Source: Evansella alkalicola (GTDB taxonomy: Bacteria > Bacillota > Bacilli > Bacillales > Salisediminibacteriaceae). Taken from it: 64,000 nucleotides of DNA. Shown piece by piece: positions 54,149 through 62,612 of the stretch (its first letter is position 1; every line of letters begins with the position of its first letter). A program made the position numbers and the translations under genes. Under the pieces are notes generated by a model. The model had not been told where the DNA came from, did no database searches, and saw only the letters and a program-made list of their open reading frames with translations. The stretch spans positions 44,872 through 108,871 of the forward strand of contig NZ_JAHQCR010000036.1 in the NCBI RefSeq assembly GCF_019042735.1, in the 5' to 3' direction.

Positions 54149-54905
54149 TGTCCTCAGCTTGTGGGGGTGCGGACAAATTCAGCGTGAATGACTAGCCTTT
54201 TGTCCGCTGATCCTGCTTCTGCGGACAGTTACAGCTTGAATCTCAACCCTTTTGTCCCCTGCTCCTACTTCTGTGGACATTTCCAACTTGAATCTCTAGC
54301 TTTTTGTCCGCTGACCTTGCTTCTGCGGACATTTCCAACGTGAATCTCTAGCATTTTGTCCGCTGATCCTGCTTCTGCGGACAGTTCTAGCTTGATTCTC
54401 TAGCTTTTTGTCCGTTGCTTCTTCTTCTGCGGACATTTCTAGCTTGATTCTCTAGTGTTTTGTCCGCTGCTCCTGCTTCTGCGGACATTTCTAGCTTGAT
54501 TCTCTAGCCTTTTGTCCGCTGATCCTGCTTCTGCGGACAGTTCTAGCTTGATTCTCTAGCCTTTTGTCCGCTGCTTCTGCTTCTGCGGACAGTTACAGCT
54601 TGAATCTCAACCCTTTTGTCCCCTGCTCCTACTTCTGTGGACATTTCCAACTTGAATCTCTATCGTTTTGTCCGCTGCTCTTGCTTCTGCGGACATTTCT
54701 AGCTTGATTCTCTAGCTTTTTGTCCGCTGATCCTGCTTATGCGGACAATTCCAGCGTGAATCTCTAACATTTTGTCCGTTGCTCCTGCTTCTGCGGACAT
54801 TTACAACGTAAAGCTCTAGACTTTTGTCCCCTGCTCCTGCTTCTGCGGACATTTACAACGTAAAGCTCTAGACTTTTGTCCCCTGCTCCTGCTTCTGCGG
54901 ACAAT
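54149..54905 (+). repeat. Stem-loop array B: 14 clear units of exactly 52 bp plus one degenerate unit
   Basis: Unit core TTTTGTCCGC, loop of about 13 bases, GCGGACA, then a 22-base spacer. TTTTGTCC starts at 54198, 54250, 54302 and so on to 54874: all thirteen intervals are exactly 52 bp. Stem TGTCCGC/GCGGACA. A block of about 70 bases starting near 54228 recurs near 54592, seven units later, showing recent duplication by whole units. No sequence similarity to families A, C or D. Confidence 0.95.
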
Positions 54906-55028
54906 TCCAAGATGGATGCCAACATCGAGACTCAAATCGACTCCCCGTTCTGCTCATTCTCCCTCCTGAATGTAAGCAAATTATAAACTCCAAAAAAAAC
55001 GAAAAATCACATAAATTCTAGTTACAAA

Positions 55029-55072
55029 AACCCCCTTTAGAAGAACAATCCATACGTCCTCCAAAGGGGGCT
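55029..55072 (-). terminator. Terminator of the lytic transglycosylase gene
   Basis: CCCCCTTT pairs with AAAGGGGG across a 28-base loop with some inner pairing; TTTTTG follows on the minus strand. Confidence 0.72.
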
Positions 55073-55074
55073 CC

Positions 55075-55238
55075 ACCCACAACTACAACAACAACTAATC
55101 CTACCAATCACTACTCCCATGCCTAACCTACAACTACACTACACCAACACCTATGCCGCCATAGCACCTACACCCACCCAAACCAACACCAACACCCCAA
55201 AATCTCCCACACCAACTAACCTACCACCACTTCTACTC
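55075..55238 (+). promoter_or_regulatory. C-rich, G-poor segment (rut-like) after array B
   Basis: On the plus strand about 45% C and 4% G over 165 bases, consisting of CAACACC- and CCTACAC-like words. Plus-strand transcripts leaving array B would pass through it before running antisense into the transglycosylase gene. A Rho-type stop for such transcripts is an inference. Confidence 0.35.
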
Positions 55239-56111
55239 CTACTCCGACGCACTCATCAATGCCACTACCGCCGAATCATCTCGCTCCTTTGCTGCTTCCT
55301 GTATCTCCACTGCATACCAGCTCTTCGCATTTCCATTTGCACGAACATAATTTTTCATACCATAAATGCCTCTGTGATATGCCGTTAGGGCTTGATCCCA
55401 GTCACCATAGCGGTTATAAAGAAAATCCAAATACGTAACAGCTAGCTGGATCGAATATAGAGGATCAAATAGCATGTCGTGATCGTATGGAAGGTCAGCC
55501 ATTTCCGCTACCCACGGACCCGTGTTTTTCATGAATTGGGCCAAGCCATACGCACGTCCATAACGGGTTTGTGGCCCAACAACATCAGGACTGAACGTAC
55601 CACCAGTTTCCACTCGCAATAATTCATAAATTAGAAACGGGTCGATATCTTTGTCCAAAGCCTCCAACGTGAGGAACCTCCCCCACTCCTTCTCAAATTT
55701 CCCATCACTATCCTCGTACAAATAGTCAGCAACTTCATTTGCCGTTTCCCAAGCAAGGAATCCAGCGACCTCTTCAACGCGCCCTTCCGTAACGTCCTCA
55801 TTCAACGTTTGTTTCATTTCAACAGTCGCCTTCAAGCCTTCTATCTCTAGTGCTTCGGCAAATTCCACCCGTTCCTGTTCCCTCTTATCAAGAACATTAG
55901 CCATTTGAAATTCCATAGATGAATTTATTGTTTGAAATAAAGTTATTTCTGATTTTGCTAGATTAAAGTTGTTTTCCAAGTCTAGTAGTTCAACTTCTAG
56001 TGCAGCGAGTTCATTCTGTTTTTTTAAAGATTCATTGGCGAAAAATAGAGTCGTTGCCGTTGTCAGAAGCAATAACGCTGAAGTTATAACAACTAACCAC
56101 TTTTTGTTCAT
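55239..56111 (-). CDS. Lytic transglycosylase (SLT domain) with membrane anchor
   Basis: Cell-wall lytic enzyme of 290 residues that cuts the MurNAc-GlcNAc bond forming anhydro-muramate. The N-terminus is a signal anchor (about 4-22), followed by a coiled coil (about 28-75) and the SLT domain in the C-terminal half: LLRVETGGTFSPD carries the catalytic Glu, AYGLAQFM and ALTAYHRGI are conserved motifs. Start set at the ATG at 56111 because AAAGGAGAG precedes it; the open frame continues 81 codons upstream without a ribosome binding site and I treat that as chance. It is divergent from topB. Confidence 0.88.
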   Translation of the reverse strand: MNKKWLVVITSALLLLTTATTLFFANESLKKQNELAALEVELLDLENNFNLAKSEITLFQTINSSMEFQMANVLDKREQERVEFAEALEIEGLKATVEMKQTLNEDVTEGRVEEVAGFLAWETANEVADYLYEDSDGKFEKEWGRFLTLEALDKDIDPFLIYELLRVETGGTFSPDVVGPQTRYGRAYGLAQFMKNTGPWVAEMADLPYDHDMLFDPLYSIQLAVTYLDFLYNRYGDWDQALTAYHRGIYGMKNYVRANGNAKSWYAVEIQEAAKERDDSAVVALMSASE

Positions 56112-56430
56112 ATTCTTACTCTCCTTTTTTAAAAGCCAGTCCCCGTAACCCATCAGAAGATGTAGTCCAGAGACTAGCATTTTTATTGGTATCGCCTTTT
56201 CTTCAGCAATTACCAGTTTCATAGTTTTTATACATGAAATGATAGATTTCTTATTAAAGACAGCAAAAAAGACTAAAACTAGTGAAATCATCAGACCCAA
56301 CTTCCACACTTCATAGGCGGTTCCGGGCCAAACGCAGCCACCCTCACAATACAACGCACATGTGGTGGTGACAGCACCAGAATGGTATGATAGTGTTACG
56401 CTGTACCATTGAAAGGAATGTAAATGTTTT

Positions 56431-58662
56431 ATGAAAAAAAGTGTTGTTATTGCTGAAAAACCATCAGTTGCGCGGGATATTGCCCGTGTACTGAACTGTC
56501 ATAAAAAAGGAAATGGATTCATCGAAGGACAGAAATACATCGTCACTTGGGCCTTGGGGCATTTAGTTACTCTCGCGGACCCTGAAGCGTATGACGATAA
56601 ATATAAAGCGTGGAAGTTAGAAGATTTGCCGATGATGCCAAAGGATTTGAAGCTCACGGTTATTAAGAAAACGAGTAAACAGTTCCATGCTGTAAAAAGT
56701 CAATTGACCCGTTCCGATGCTGGAGAGATTATTATTGCAACGGATGCGGCTCGCGAAGGGGAACTTGTTGCTCGCTGGATCATTGAAAAAGCCAAGGTTA
56801 AAAAGCCTGTAAAACGACTTTGGATCAGTTCCGTTACGGACAAAGCAATCAAAGAAGGTTTTCAAAAACTCAAAGATGGTAGGGAGTACGAAAACCTATA
56901 CCAATCAGCCGTGGCTCGCTCGGAAGCAGATTGGTATGTTGGCCTAAATGCAACGAGAGCACTAACTACTAAATTTAACGCTCAACTCTCTTGTGGACGG
57001 GTGCAGACCCCAACCGTTGCGATCATCGCAAATCGTGAAAAGGAAATCCAAACATTTAAACCAAAGCCTTACTTTGGGGTAAAGGCAAAAACCGATCAGA
57101 ACCTTTCCTTAACTTGGATTGACAAGAAAACGAACGATATGAGGACATTCTCTAAAGAGACAGGGGACAAGCTTTTATCCAAAACAAAGAATGAGAAACA
57201 GGCCACCATAGTTGACATTGACAAGAAACACAAAAAAGTTTTTTCCCCAGGACTATTTGATCTTACGGAACTACAGCGAGTGGCTAACAAGGCGTTCGGT
57301 TATTCTGCCAAGGAAACGCTAGGAATTCTGCAGAAGCTATACGAGCAGCACAAGGTGTTGACTTACCCTCGGACGGATTCCCGTTTCTTATCAAGTGACA
57401 TCGTGGACACGTTGAAGGATCGAATCAAGGCTTGTGGCAATGTGCGTGATTACACGAAGCTCGCCCACACTTTGCTTCAAAAGCCGATTAAGGGGAATAA
57501 ATCATTCGTAGATGATAAGAAAGTATCTGACCACCATGCGATTATACCAACAGAGGAAACGCCGATAGTAGCCAAGTTTTCAGATAAGGAAAGAAAGATT
57601 TATGATGTGGTTGTGAAGCGTTTCTTGGCTGTCATGTATCCTCCTTTCGAATTTGAGCAAACGACGATGAAGGCTGAGATTGCTGGGGAAAACTTTGTGG
57701 CTAAGGGGAAAACAGTGATCGCTCCGGGTTGGAAGGAAATCTATGACGACCGCTTTAGTGAAGAGGGAGACGAGGATCAAGCTGAGTTGCAGGAGCAATT
57801 GTTACCAAAACTCCATCAGGGAGATAAGCTTCAAATCACTTCAGTCAAACAAACAAATGGTGAAACGAAGCCGCCAGCTCGTTTTAATGAAGCGACATTA
57901 TTATCAGCTATGGAAAACCCTGGTAAATTCATCTCTGATATGGGGAATGAAACGAATAAGAAGGATTTGGCGAAAACGTTGGAGAAGACTGGCGGGCTTG
58001 GAACGGTTGCGACTCGCGCAGATATTATTGACAAGCTTTTCAACAGCTTTTTGATCGAAAAAAAGGGGAAAGATATTCATATCACGTCAAAAGGAAAGCA
58101 GTTATTGGACCTTGTACCTGAAGATCTCAAGTCCCCCGCCTTAACGGCAGAATGGGAGCAAAAGCTTGAGGCCATTGCAAAAGGAAAGCTACCAAAAGCT
58201 ACATTTATCAGCGACATGAAGGGCTACGCAAAATCCGTAGTCTATGAAATAAAAAATAGCGAAAAAAAGTACAAACACACCAACATGACTGGGACGAAAT
58301 GTCCTGATTGTGGTAAATTCATGCTTGAGGTGAATGGGAAAAAAGGTAAAATGCTTGTGTGTCAGGATCGTGATTGTGGACATAGGAAGAACATCTCCAA
58401 AGTCACGAATGCCAGATGTCCTAAGTGTAAAAAGAAGCTAGAGTTGCGTGGACAAGGCGAAGGTCAAGTGTTCGTCTGTAAATGTGGTCATAAGGAAAAG
58501 CTCTCCACGTTCAATGAACGAAAGGCGAAAGAAAAGAACACGAAATTGTCCAAGCGAGAAGTGAATCAATACATGAAGAAGCAAAATAAGCAGGAAAGTA
58601 ATGATGAACCATTTAACCCTGCTCTGGCAGATGCCCTGGCAAAGCTAAAGTTGAAGGACTAA
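56431..58662 (+). CDS. topB: DNA topoisomerase III
   Basis: Type IA topoisomerase of 743 residues that passes single strands and decatenates DNA. The TOPRIM domain opens with VIAEKPSVARDIARVL and has ATDAAREGELVARWI (Mg site). The active-site Tyr is in VLTYPRTDSRFLSS. Residues about 610-690 contain two C4 zinc ribbons (CPDCGKF, CQDRDCGH, then CPKCKKK and CKCGHKE), followed by a basic tail; this is typical of Bacillus TopB. Monocistronic with a terminator. Confidence 0.96.
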   Translation: MKKSVVIAEKPSVARDIARVLNCHKKGNGFIEGQKYIVTWALGHLVTLADPEAYDDKYKAWKLEDLPMMPKDLKLTVIKKTSKQFHAVKSQLTRSDAGEIIIATDAAREGELVARWIIEKAKVKKPVKRLWISSVTDKAIKEGFQKLKDGREYENLYQSAVARSEADWYVGLNATRALTTKFNAQLSCGRVQTPTVAIIANREKEIQTFKPKPYFGVKAKTDQNLSLTWIDKKTNDMRTFSKETGDKLLSKTKNEKQATIVDIDKKHKKVFSPGLFDLTELQRVANKAFGYSAKETLGILQKLYEQHKVLTYPRTDSRFLSSDIVDTLKDRIKACGNVRDYTKLAHTLLQKPIKGNKSFVDDKKVSDHHAIIPTEETPIVAKFSDKERKIYDVVVKRFLAVMYPPFEFEQTTMKAEIAGENFVAKGKTVIAPGWKEIYDDRFSEEGDEDQAELQEQLLPKLHQGDKLQITSVKQTNGETKPPARFNEATLLSAMENPGKFISDMGNETNKKDLAKTLEKTGGLGTVATRADIIDKLFNSFLIEKKGKDIHITSKGKQLLDLVPEDLKSPALTAEWEQKLEAIAKGKLPKATFISDMKGYAKSVVYEIKNSEKKYKHTNMTGTKCPDCGKFMLEVNGKKGKMLVCQDRDCGHRKNISKVTNARCPKCKKKLELRGQGEGQVFVCKCGHKEKLSTFNERKAKEKNTKLSKREVNQYMKKQNKQESNDEPFNPALADALAKLKLKD

Positions 58663-58695
58663 TAATACGTTTGCCGTCGGCTGATTACGAATTTT

Positions 58696-58745
58696 TAAAA
58701 AGGAGACCCGTGCTTGTTACAAAAGCATAGGAGCTCCTTTTTTCA
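58696..58745 (+). terminator. Terminator of topB
   Basis: AAAAAGGAG pairs with CTCCTTTTTT, with an inner stem TGCTT/AAGCA. Confidence 0.85.
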
Positions 58746-58798
58746 TGATATAAATGATTATCCTTTTTCTCGGATATGGATTAATTCTATATAAATGT

Positions 58799-58850
58799 GT
58801 TGAGGAGTCGGAGCGAACGAGACTCCTGCGGGAACAGCAACATTCGTGCA
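58799..58850 (+). repeat. Dispersed-repeat fragment
   Basis: GAGCGAACGAGACTCCTGCGG, split here as GAGCGAACGAG and ACTCCTGCGG, is a word set common in intergenic repeats of Bacillaceae and partly shared with the MITE-like copies. Non-coding. Confidence 0.4.
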
Positions 58851-58858
58851 AAACTTTT

Positions 58859-60118
58859 TTACTTCGTCCCCTTCAACCTTGCAATTCGTCTGTCTAGTGA
58901 TGGATGGGTAGAAAAAACATCTAGCATTTTTTCAGGCGTACTTATCATAAATGCTGCATAAGGTTTCTGTTCCTTGCTTATTCTCGGATTTCCACCCTTC
59001 AAGCTTTCAAGAGCATGGATCATAGAATTACTGTCTATTAACTCCGATGCTAACTTATCTGCCGCAAACTCCCGCCTTCTTGAAAACGCCTTGACGACAA
59101 GACTACCTAAAAATACAAGTACTGCAGAAACGAGCATTTTTACAATTGCAATAATAATAAACATAAGTGCACTTACTTGCTCGGAAAAAAAGGATAGCCA
59201 CTTGATTATCGACAGTGGAAGTGTAATTAACAGTACAATTGTATTGACAACACTCTGTACTAAGCTCAATGTAACCATGTCCCCATTAGAAATATGCGCC
59301 ACTTCATGTGCTGCAACGGCAGCAATGGCTTGTTCGTCCATTTGATCTAGCAGTGCCGTACTGAAAGCGACAAGGGAATTGCTTTTGCTTGCGCCAGTAG
59401 CAAAAGCATTAACATCGCCACTAGCATAAATCCCCACCTCTGGCATCTTCGTCATACCTGCTTTTTCACAAAGGGAAGCTACAAGTTCATACAAGCTACG
59501 TTCCTCTTCATTTTGGTAGTTATTAGGATCAATAATATACATATTATGCACTTTTTTTGCACGGGCCTTCGAAAACAGAAGTCCTATAAATGGAAAAGTG
59601 AATCCCAGCAGTAATATGAACGGTGCCACTGCAACTAATGCGCCGGCTGATATAATAGAAAGGGAGAGCACAATAGCAACATTTGCAACTAGAAACCATG
59701 TCCACCGTTTCAAACTGCCACCTCCAATGTGAATAGGGTTCGATCCCTTCACAAAATTAGTAATGCCAGTAAAATCTCTCATGAGTCCTCCCTGTTGGTG
59801 CTGGTCGTGCTGATGCACATGCTGGTGGTACTGCTCGTGTTGCGCATTATGTACGTTTTGTGCATGTTGTTGTGCAAGTGGTACATGCTGTTCGTGTTGT
59901 CGTGTATTTTGTGCATTTTCTACATGTTGTTGTGCATGTGGTACATGTTGTTCATGTTGTGCTCCGGCATTCGAATCAAATTGGTAAGGCTGTCCATTGT
60001 GCAATTCTTGATGTAGTGGCACAATGTTGTTTTCTCTGATAGGAATTCCACAATTTGGGCAAAACTTGGCACTGTCAGAAACTTCATTGCCACATTCAAA
60101 ACAAGTTTTTAAAGCCAT
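58859..60118 (-). CDS. M48 (HtpX-like) metalloprotease with zinc ribbon and His/Gln-rich linker
   Basis: Membrane metalloprotease of 419 residues, probably in membrane-protein quality control. Residues 1-25 form a zinc ribbon (CFECG, CPNCG). Residues 35-115 are a His/Gln-rich linker made of about three 19-residue repeats (QHEQHVPHAQQH type). Two membrane segments follow (about 140-190), then the catalytic site AAHEVAHISNGD, two more segments and the third ligand Glu in RRREFAADKLA. Ordinary HtpX has about 290 residues and lacks the first two parts; the linker could bind metal. RBS AGGAGGAG. Confidence 0.88.
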   Translation of the reverse strand: MALKTCFECGNEVSDSAKFCPNCGIPIRENNIVPLHQELHNGQPYQFDSNAGAQHEQHVPHAQQHVENAQNTRQHEQHVPLAQQHAQNVHNAQHEQYHQHVHQHDQHQQGGLMRDFTGITNFVKGSNPIHIGGGSLKRWTWFLVANVAIVLSLSIISAGALVAVAPFILLLGFTFPFIGLLFSKARAKKVHNMYIIDPNNYQNEEERSLYELVASLCEKAGMTKMPEVGIYASGDVNAFATGASKSNSLVAFSTALLDQMDEQAIAAVAAHEVAHISNGDMVTLSLVQSVVNTIVLLITLPLSIIKWLSFFSEQVSALMFIIIAIVKMLVSAVLVFLGSLVVKAFSRRREFAADKLASELIDSNSMIHALESLKGGNPRISKEQKPYAAFMISTPEKMLDVFSTHPSLDRRIARLKGTK

Positions 60119-60251
60119 GAATTTCTCCTCCTGTTAGTAGTTTGGATTGAAAGCAAGTCTGCTAGATTCAACAATCCTCGACAATGCATTCTCCCTACTA
60201 TTTCGATACCCAAAACTTTTATCCTGCTACTTTTGGCATAGTTTTCCCCAC

Positions 60252-60292
60252 AAAAAGAGATGGAAGATTCCAATGAACCTTCCACCTCTTTA
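60252..60292 (-). terminator. Terminator of the 29-residue micro-gene
   Basis: AAAGAGGTGGAAG pairs with CTTCCATCTCTTT (one mismatch) and TTTTTG follows on the minus strand, 37 bases after the micro-gene stop. Confidence 0.82.
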
Positions 60293-60328
60293 TTTAACGC
60301 ATAAGTATTGGCTTTCATGTAATCTGTC

Positions 60329-60418
60329 CTATTTAATCACGTACTTATATAGCATCTCTAAAAAATCATTCACATTTTCCGGAAGTTCCTCTGGAAGTAC
60401 AGCCTTTTTCTTGATCAT
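60329..60418 (-). CDS. 29-residue micro-protein of unknown function
   Basis: Short ORF beginning MIKKKAVLPEELPENV and ending YKYVIK. Support comes from a full set of signals: a promoter-like TTAACT-17-TATAAC just upstream, CAGGAG ten bases before the ATG, and a strong terminator after the stop. The peptide is charged, with a Pro-rich start and a likely amphipathic helix (NDFLEMLYKYVIK). It has no membrane segment. I do not recognise it. It lies in the gap between the M48 protease gene and an unknown gene, on the same strand. Confidence 0.5.
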   Translation of the reverse strand: MIKKKAVLPEELPENVNDFLEMLYKYVIK

Positions 60419-60446
60419 ATTAACCACGCTCCTGTTTGTTGTTATT

Positions 60447-60475
60447 GTTATAATCTAGTATTCTCAAGAAGTTAA
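60447..60475 (-). promoter_or_regulatory. Promoter of the 29-residue micro-gene
   Basis: On the minus strand TTAACT and TATAAC are spaced by 17 bases; the predicted start of transcription is about 20 bases before the ATG. Confidence 0.5.
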
Positions 60476-60481
60476 TAGATT

Positions 60482-60516
60482 ATACAAATCTATTAAAAAA
60501 ATTTTAAAAGATTTGT
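60482..60516. repeat. AT-rich inverted repeat TACAAATCT/AGATTTGTA
   Basis: Perfect 9-bp arms with a 17-base AT loop directly upstream of the micro-gene promoter; possible operator. Confidence 0.35.
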
Positions 60517-60557
60517 ATGATCGGCTTGTACAATTGTCATTCCCCCCATCCTCCAGT

Positions 60558-60592
60558 TTGTAAACATGGGGACGGTTCTTCCGTTTACAAGT
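60558..60592 (+). repeat. REP-like GGGGACGGTTCT element, copy 1
   Basis: TTGTAAAC and GTTTACAA bracket ATGGGGACGGTTCTTCC. This GGGACGGTTCT word is common in REP-like elements of Bacillaceae and recurs at 60993 and, inverted, at 61350. Confidence 0.75.
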
Positions 60593-60639
60593 TTCCATTA
60601 CCATACTGAAAGTGTGTAAATTAGTAACTAATAGCTCAC

Positions 60640-60960
60640 CTAATGATACTTTTTTCGCAGTAATCTATTAACTCTCTTAACATATTCACTTTTATGTCGA
60701 CCAAGTACATGTGACGCACGAAGCAGGATTTTGGAAGACGATGCAGTTCTTAAGAATGACACATCTTTCAGCTCAGAATCTATTAAAATTCGCCTTTCTA
60801 GCACAAAATGGGCATCACTTGTTTTATATAGATTTAAGATAATTGTTTCCTTTGCCTTTGGCTCATTTGTCCCCATATCAAATGTGCTTGAATCTAAGAG
60901 CACACCTTCAAACATGAATTTTCCGCATTCATAATTAAGAAGCTTATATTCTTTTTGCAT
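60640..60960 (-). CDS. Hypothetical protein, 106 residues
   Basis: I do not recognise this protein. It is soluble, with a beta-rich first half (KLLNYECGKFMFEGVLLDSS, KETIILNLYKT) and a basic C-terminus (GRHKSEYVKRVNRLLRKKYH). The ATG at 60960 is chosen because GAAAGGGG precedes it by eight bases. It is flanked by REP-like elements on both sides, and its codon use looks like that of its neighbours. No motif suggests function. Confidence 0.62.
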   Translation of the reverse strand: MQKEYKLLNYECGKFMFEGVLLDSSTFDMGTNEPKAKETIILNLYKTSDAHFVLERRILIDSELKDVSFLRTASSSKILLRASHVLGRHKSEYVKRVNRLLRKKYH

Positions 60961-60984
60961 AAATGTAACCCCTTTCATATGAGC

Positions 60985-61053
60985 ATGTTGTAAACGCGGG
61001 GACGGTTCTGGTGTTTACAAACGGAATGAAACACCAGAAGTCTTCCCCGCGTT
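60985..61053. repeat. REP-like element, copy 2, in a large hairpin
   Basis: AACGCGGGGA and TTCTGGTGTTT pair with AAACACCAGAA and TCCCCGCGTT, giving a stem-loop of about 60 bases that contains GGGGACGGTTCT and also GTTTACAAACG. It lies upstream of the hypothetical gene at 60640. Confidence 0.8.
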
Positions 61054-61141
61054 CTTGGCTGCAATTCAAACTCATCTCACAGCTTTATAGCTTTCCTATC
61101 TTAATCATATAGAACATTTCCAATCAAATAGAGGACAAATT

Positions 61142-61405
61142 ATGACTATTTGTCAAACGTTCCTACAAACCTTCTTACATACTAAACTAGTCTCGGAAGA
61201 AGCAATCGAATGGAAAATGGTAAGCTATCAGTATGCCATTAATCACCTGAAACAAACTCTTTTTGATCATCTGGCGAAAGACCGTACTAACTCTCAAAAA
61301 GCAGCTCTTCCTCCTGTCTCACACCATTCACAACCCTTGTTGTTTCTGGTCGTAAACGGGAGAACCGTCCCTGCGTTCACTCCCACGTTTATGATTCACA
61401 TATGA
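61142..61405 (+). CDS. Possible small protein overlapping the nhaC end
   Basis: An 87-residue frame with GAGG seven bases before its ATG. Residues 1-60 read like a real helical protein (EEAIEWKMVSYQYAINHLKQ), but residues 60-87 are encoded by a REP-like element and run antisense to the end of nhaC. It may be the remnant of a gene truncated by that element. No family recognised. Confidence 0.3.
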   Translation: MTICQTFLQTFLHTKLVSEEAIEWKMVSYQYAINHLKQTLFDHLAKDRTNSQKAALPPVSHHSQPLLFLVVNGRTVPAFTPTFMIHI

Positions 61406-62384
61406 GTACGTCCATGTAATCAGTGGCATCACCAATAAGAATATTGCAAATGGCGCATACGTTAACACTGGTACTCCAACAATCGTACTGCATAGAATCG
61501 CCAAAAGGCTCCACGGCACAAGCCCTGCAAATACAACGGTGGAGTCTGCTATAATTCTAGCTAAATGCACGCTATTAAAATATGAATTCCAGTGTGGAAA
61601 CAAAGTGCGAGCCGTAAGAATGATAGGAAACGACTGGTTTGGTGAAATTAGGGAAACACCTGCTGCGACACCAATAGATTGTGCTGTGTTTTTCGAAAGG
61701 GATGATTTATTGGAAAAAATTCTTTCGATGTATGGCTGAACCATTTGAGTGTCCTCCATGACCTGACAGTACGCCCCCACAATTAATATAAATATAATAA
61801 ATGGTAGCATATCTAATAACCCATTTAATGAGTTTATTCCGAATGCGAGCCCTTCTAACCAAACACCAATTTCCACCCCGCGTCCAAGTAATATAACCAC
61901 GGCAGTTACAATTCCTAATGTAAAACATCGTTTCATTTCCTGGCCTAACAGGATCATTATTAATAAAACCACTGGTGGAAGCAAGGAAACGGTTATCCCA
62001 ATCCAATCTAATTGAGACACTGTCAAGAGTGCAGACGTCACCACCGTTTTTTTCACAAAAAAGTCTAGCAAAAGAAAAATGGATATTGTGAATGCAAAGC
62101 CCCACTTTAATGTTGGCATTATCGCCCTCAAATGTGCCCGAGAGTCTATTTCAACTGAGGCGCGAAGCAGCTGAAAAGAGCTAGAGATTGGCGATGTGCG
62201 GTCCCCAACAAAGCCACCGGAAATAAGTGCTCCTGCAACAACTGCACCAGGAAGCCCCAACTGCTCCCCTGCCACCATCATCGGCACCCCTACGATACTC
62301 AGGCTGGCGATGGCGGAACCAACAACCATGGACATCATGGCAGTGACAAGAAACGCGATGGTAAAAAAACATACTAACATTAGT
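61328..62384 (-). pseudogene. nhaC: NhaC-type Na+/H+ antiporter, 5' part lost at an IS110 element
   Basis: C-terminal about 350 residues of an NhaC-family Na+/H+ antiporter, a membrane exchanger important in alkaline or salty conditions. Conserved blocks remain (GALISGGFVGDRTSPISSS, SLISPNQSFPIIL, about nine membrane segments). Family members have roughly 450 residues, so about 100 N-terminal residues are missing; the frame reaches the left end of the IS110-family element near 62385. The apparent ATG at 62380 has no ribosome binding site. The last ~15 residues come from a REP-like element. The missing part may lie beyond the window. Function probably lost. Confidence 0.8.
61350..61395 (-). 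repeat. REP-like element, copy 3, inside the nhaC 3' end
   Basis: Inverted copy of the GGGACGGTTCT element (plus strand AGAACCGTCCCTGCG with GTAAACG and CGTTTAT at the sides). It encodes the last ~15 residues of the NhaC reading frame. Confidence 0.75.
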
Positions 62385-62399
62385 AGTACAGACCCCGGC

Positions 62400-62605
62400 C
62401 AGGGTTTGTGCTACTATTTTTTTATAGTAGAAGTGAAGTGAGGCCGACCAGCCTCTGGGACCATTATGGAGTCCGTATAAAAAACCGGCCGACTTCACAC
62501 CCTTATTTGAATCAGTTTAGTATGTTGGGTCCGTAGAGATCGAGTAAAAGAAAGTGGAATCGATAAGGCAATGTGAAGGCTTCTATGATTGGCAAGAGAA
62601 GGAGA
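62400..62605 (+). ncRNA. Candidate bridge RNA of the IS110 element
   Basis: IS110-group elements encode a bridge RNA, between the left end and the transposase gene, that pairs with target and donor DNA. Here that region has nested hairpins: CTACTAT/ATAGTAG (62411-62430), GTGAAGT/ACTTCAC (62433-62439 with 62492-62498), inside which GGCCG pairs with CGGCC and GAGGC with GCCTC. The assignment rests on position and structure; the guide loops were not resolved. Confidence 0.5.
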
Positions 62606-62612
62606 AATGAAC

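Noticed and set aside
56112..56354. 81-codon N-terminal extension of the lytic transglycosylase
   Set aside because: In frame and partly hydrophobic, but the ATG at 56111 has a strong ribosome binding site and starts a normal signal anchor; the extension has neither.
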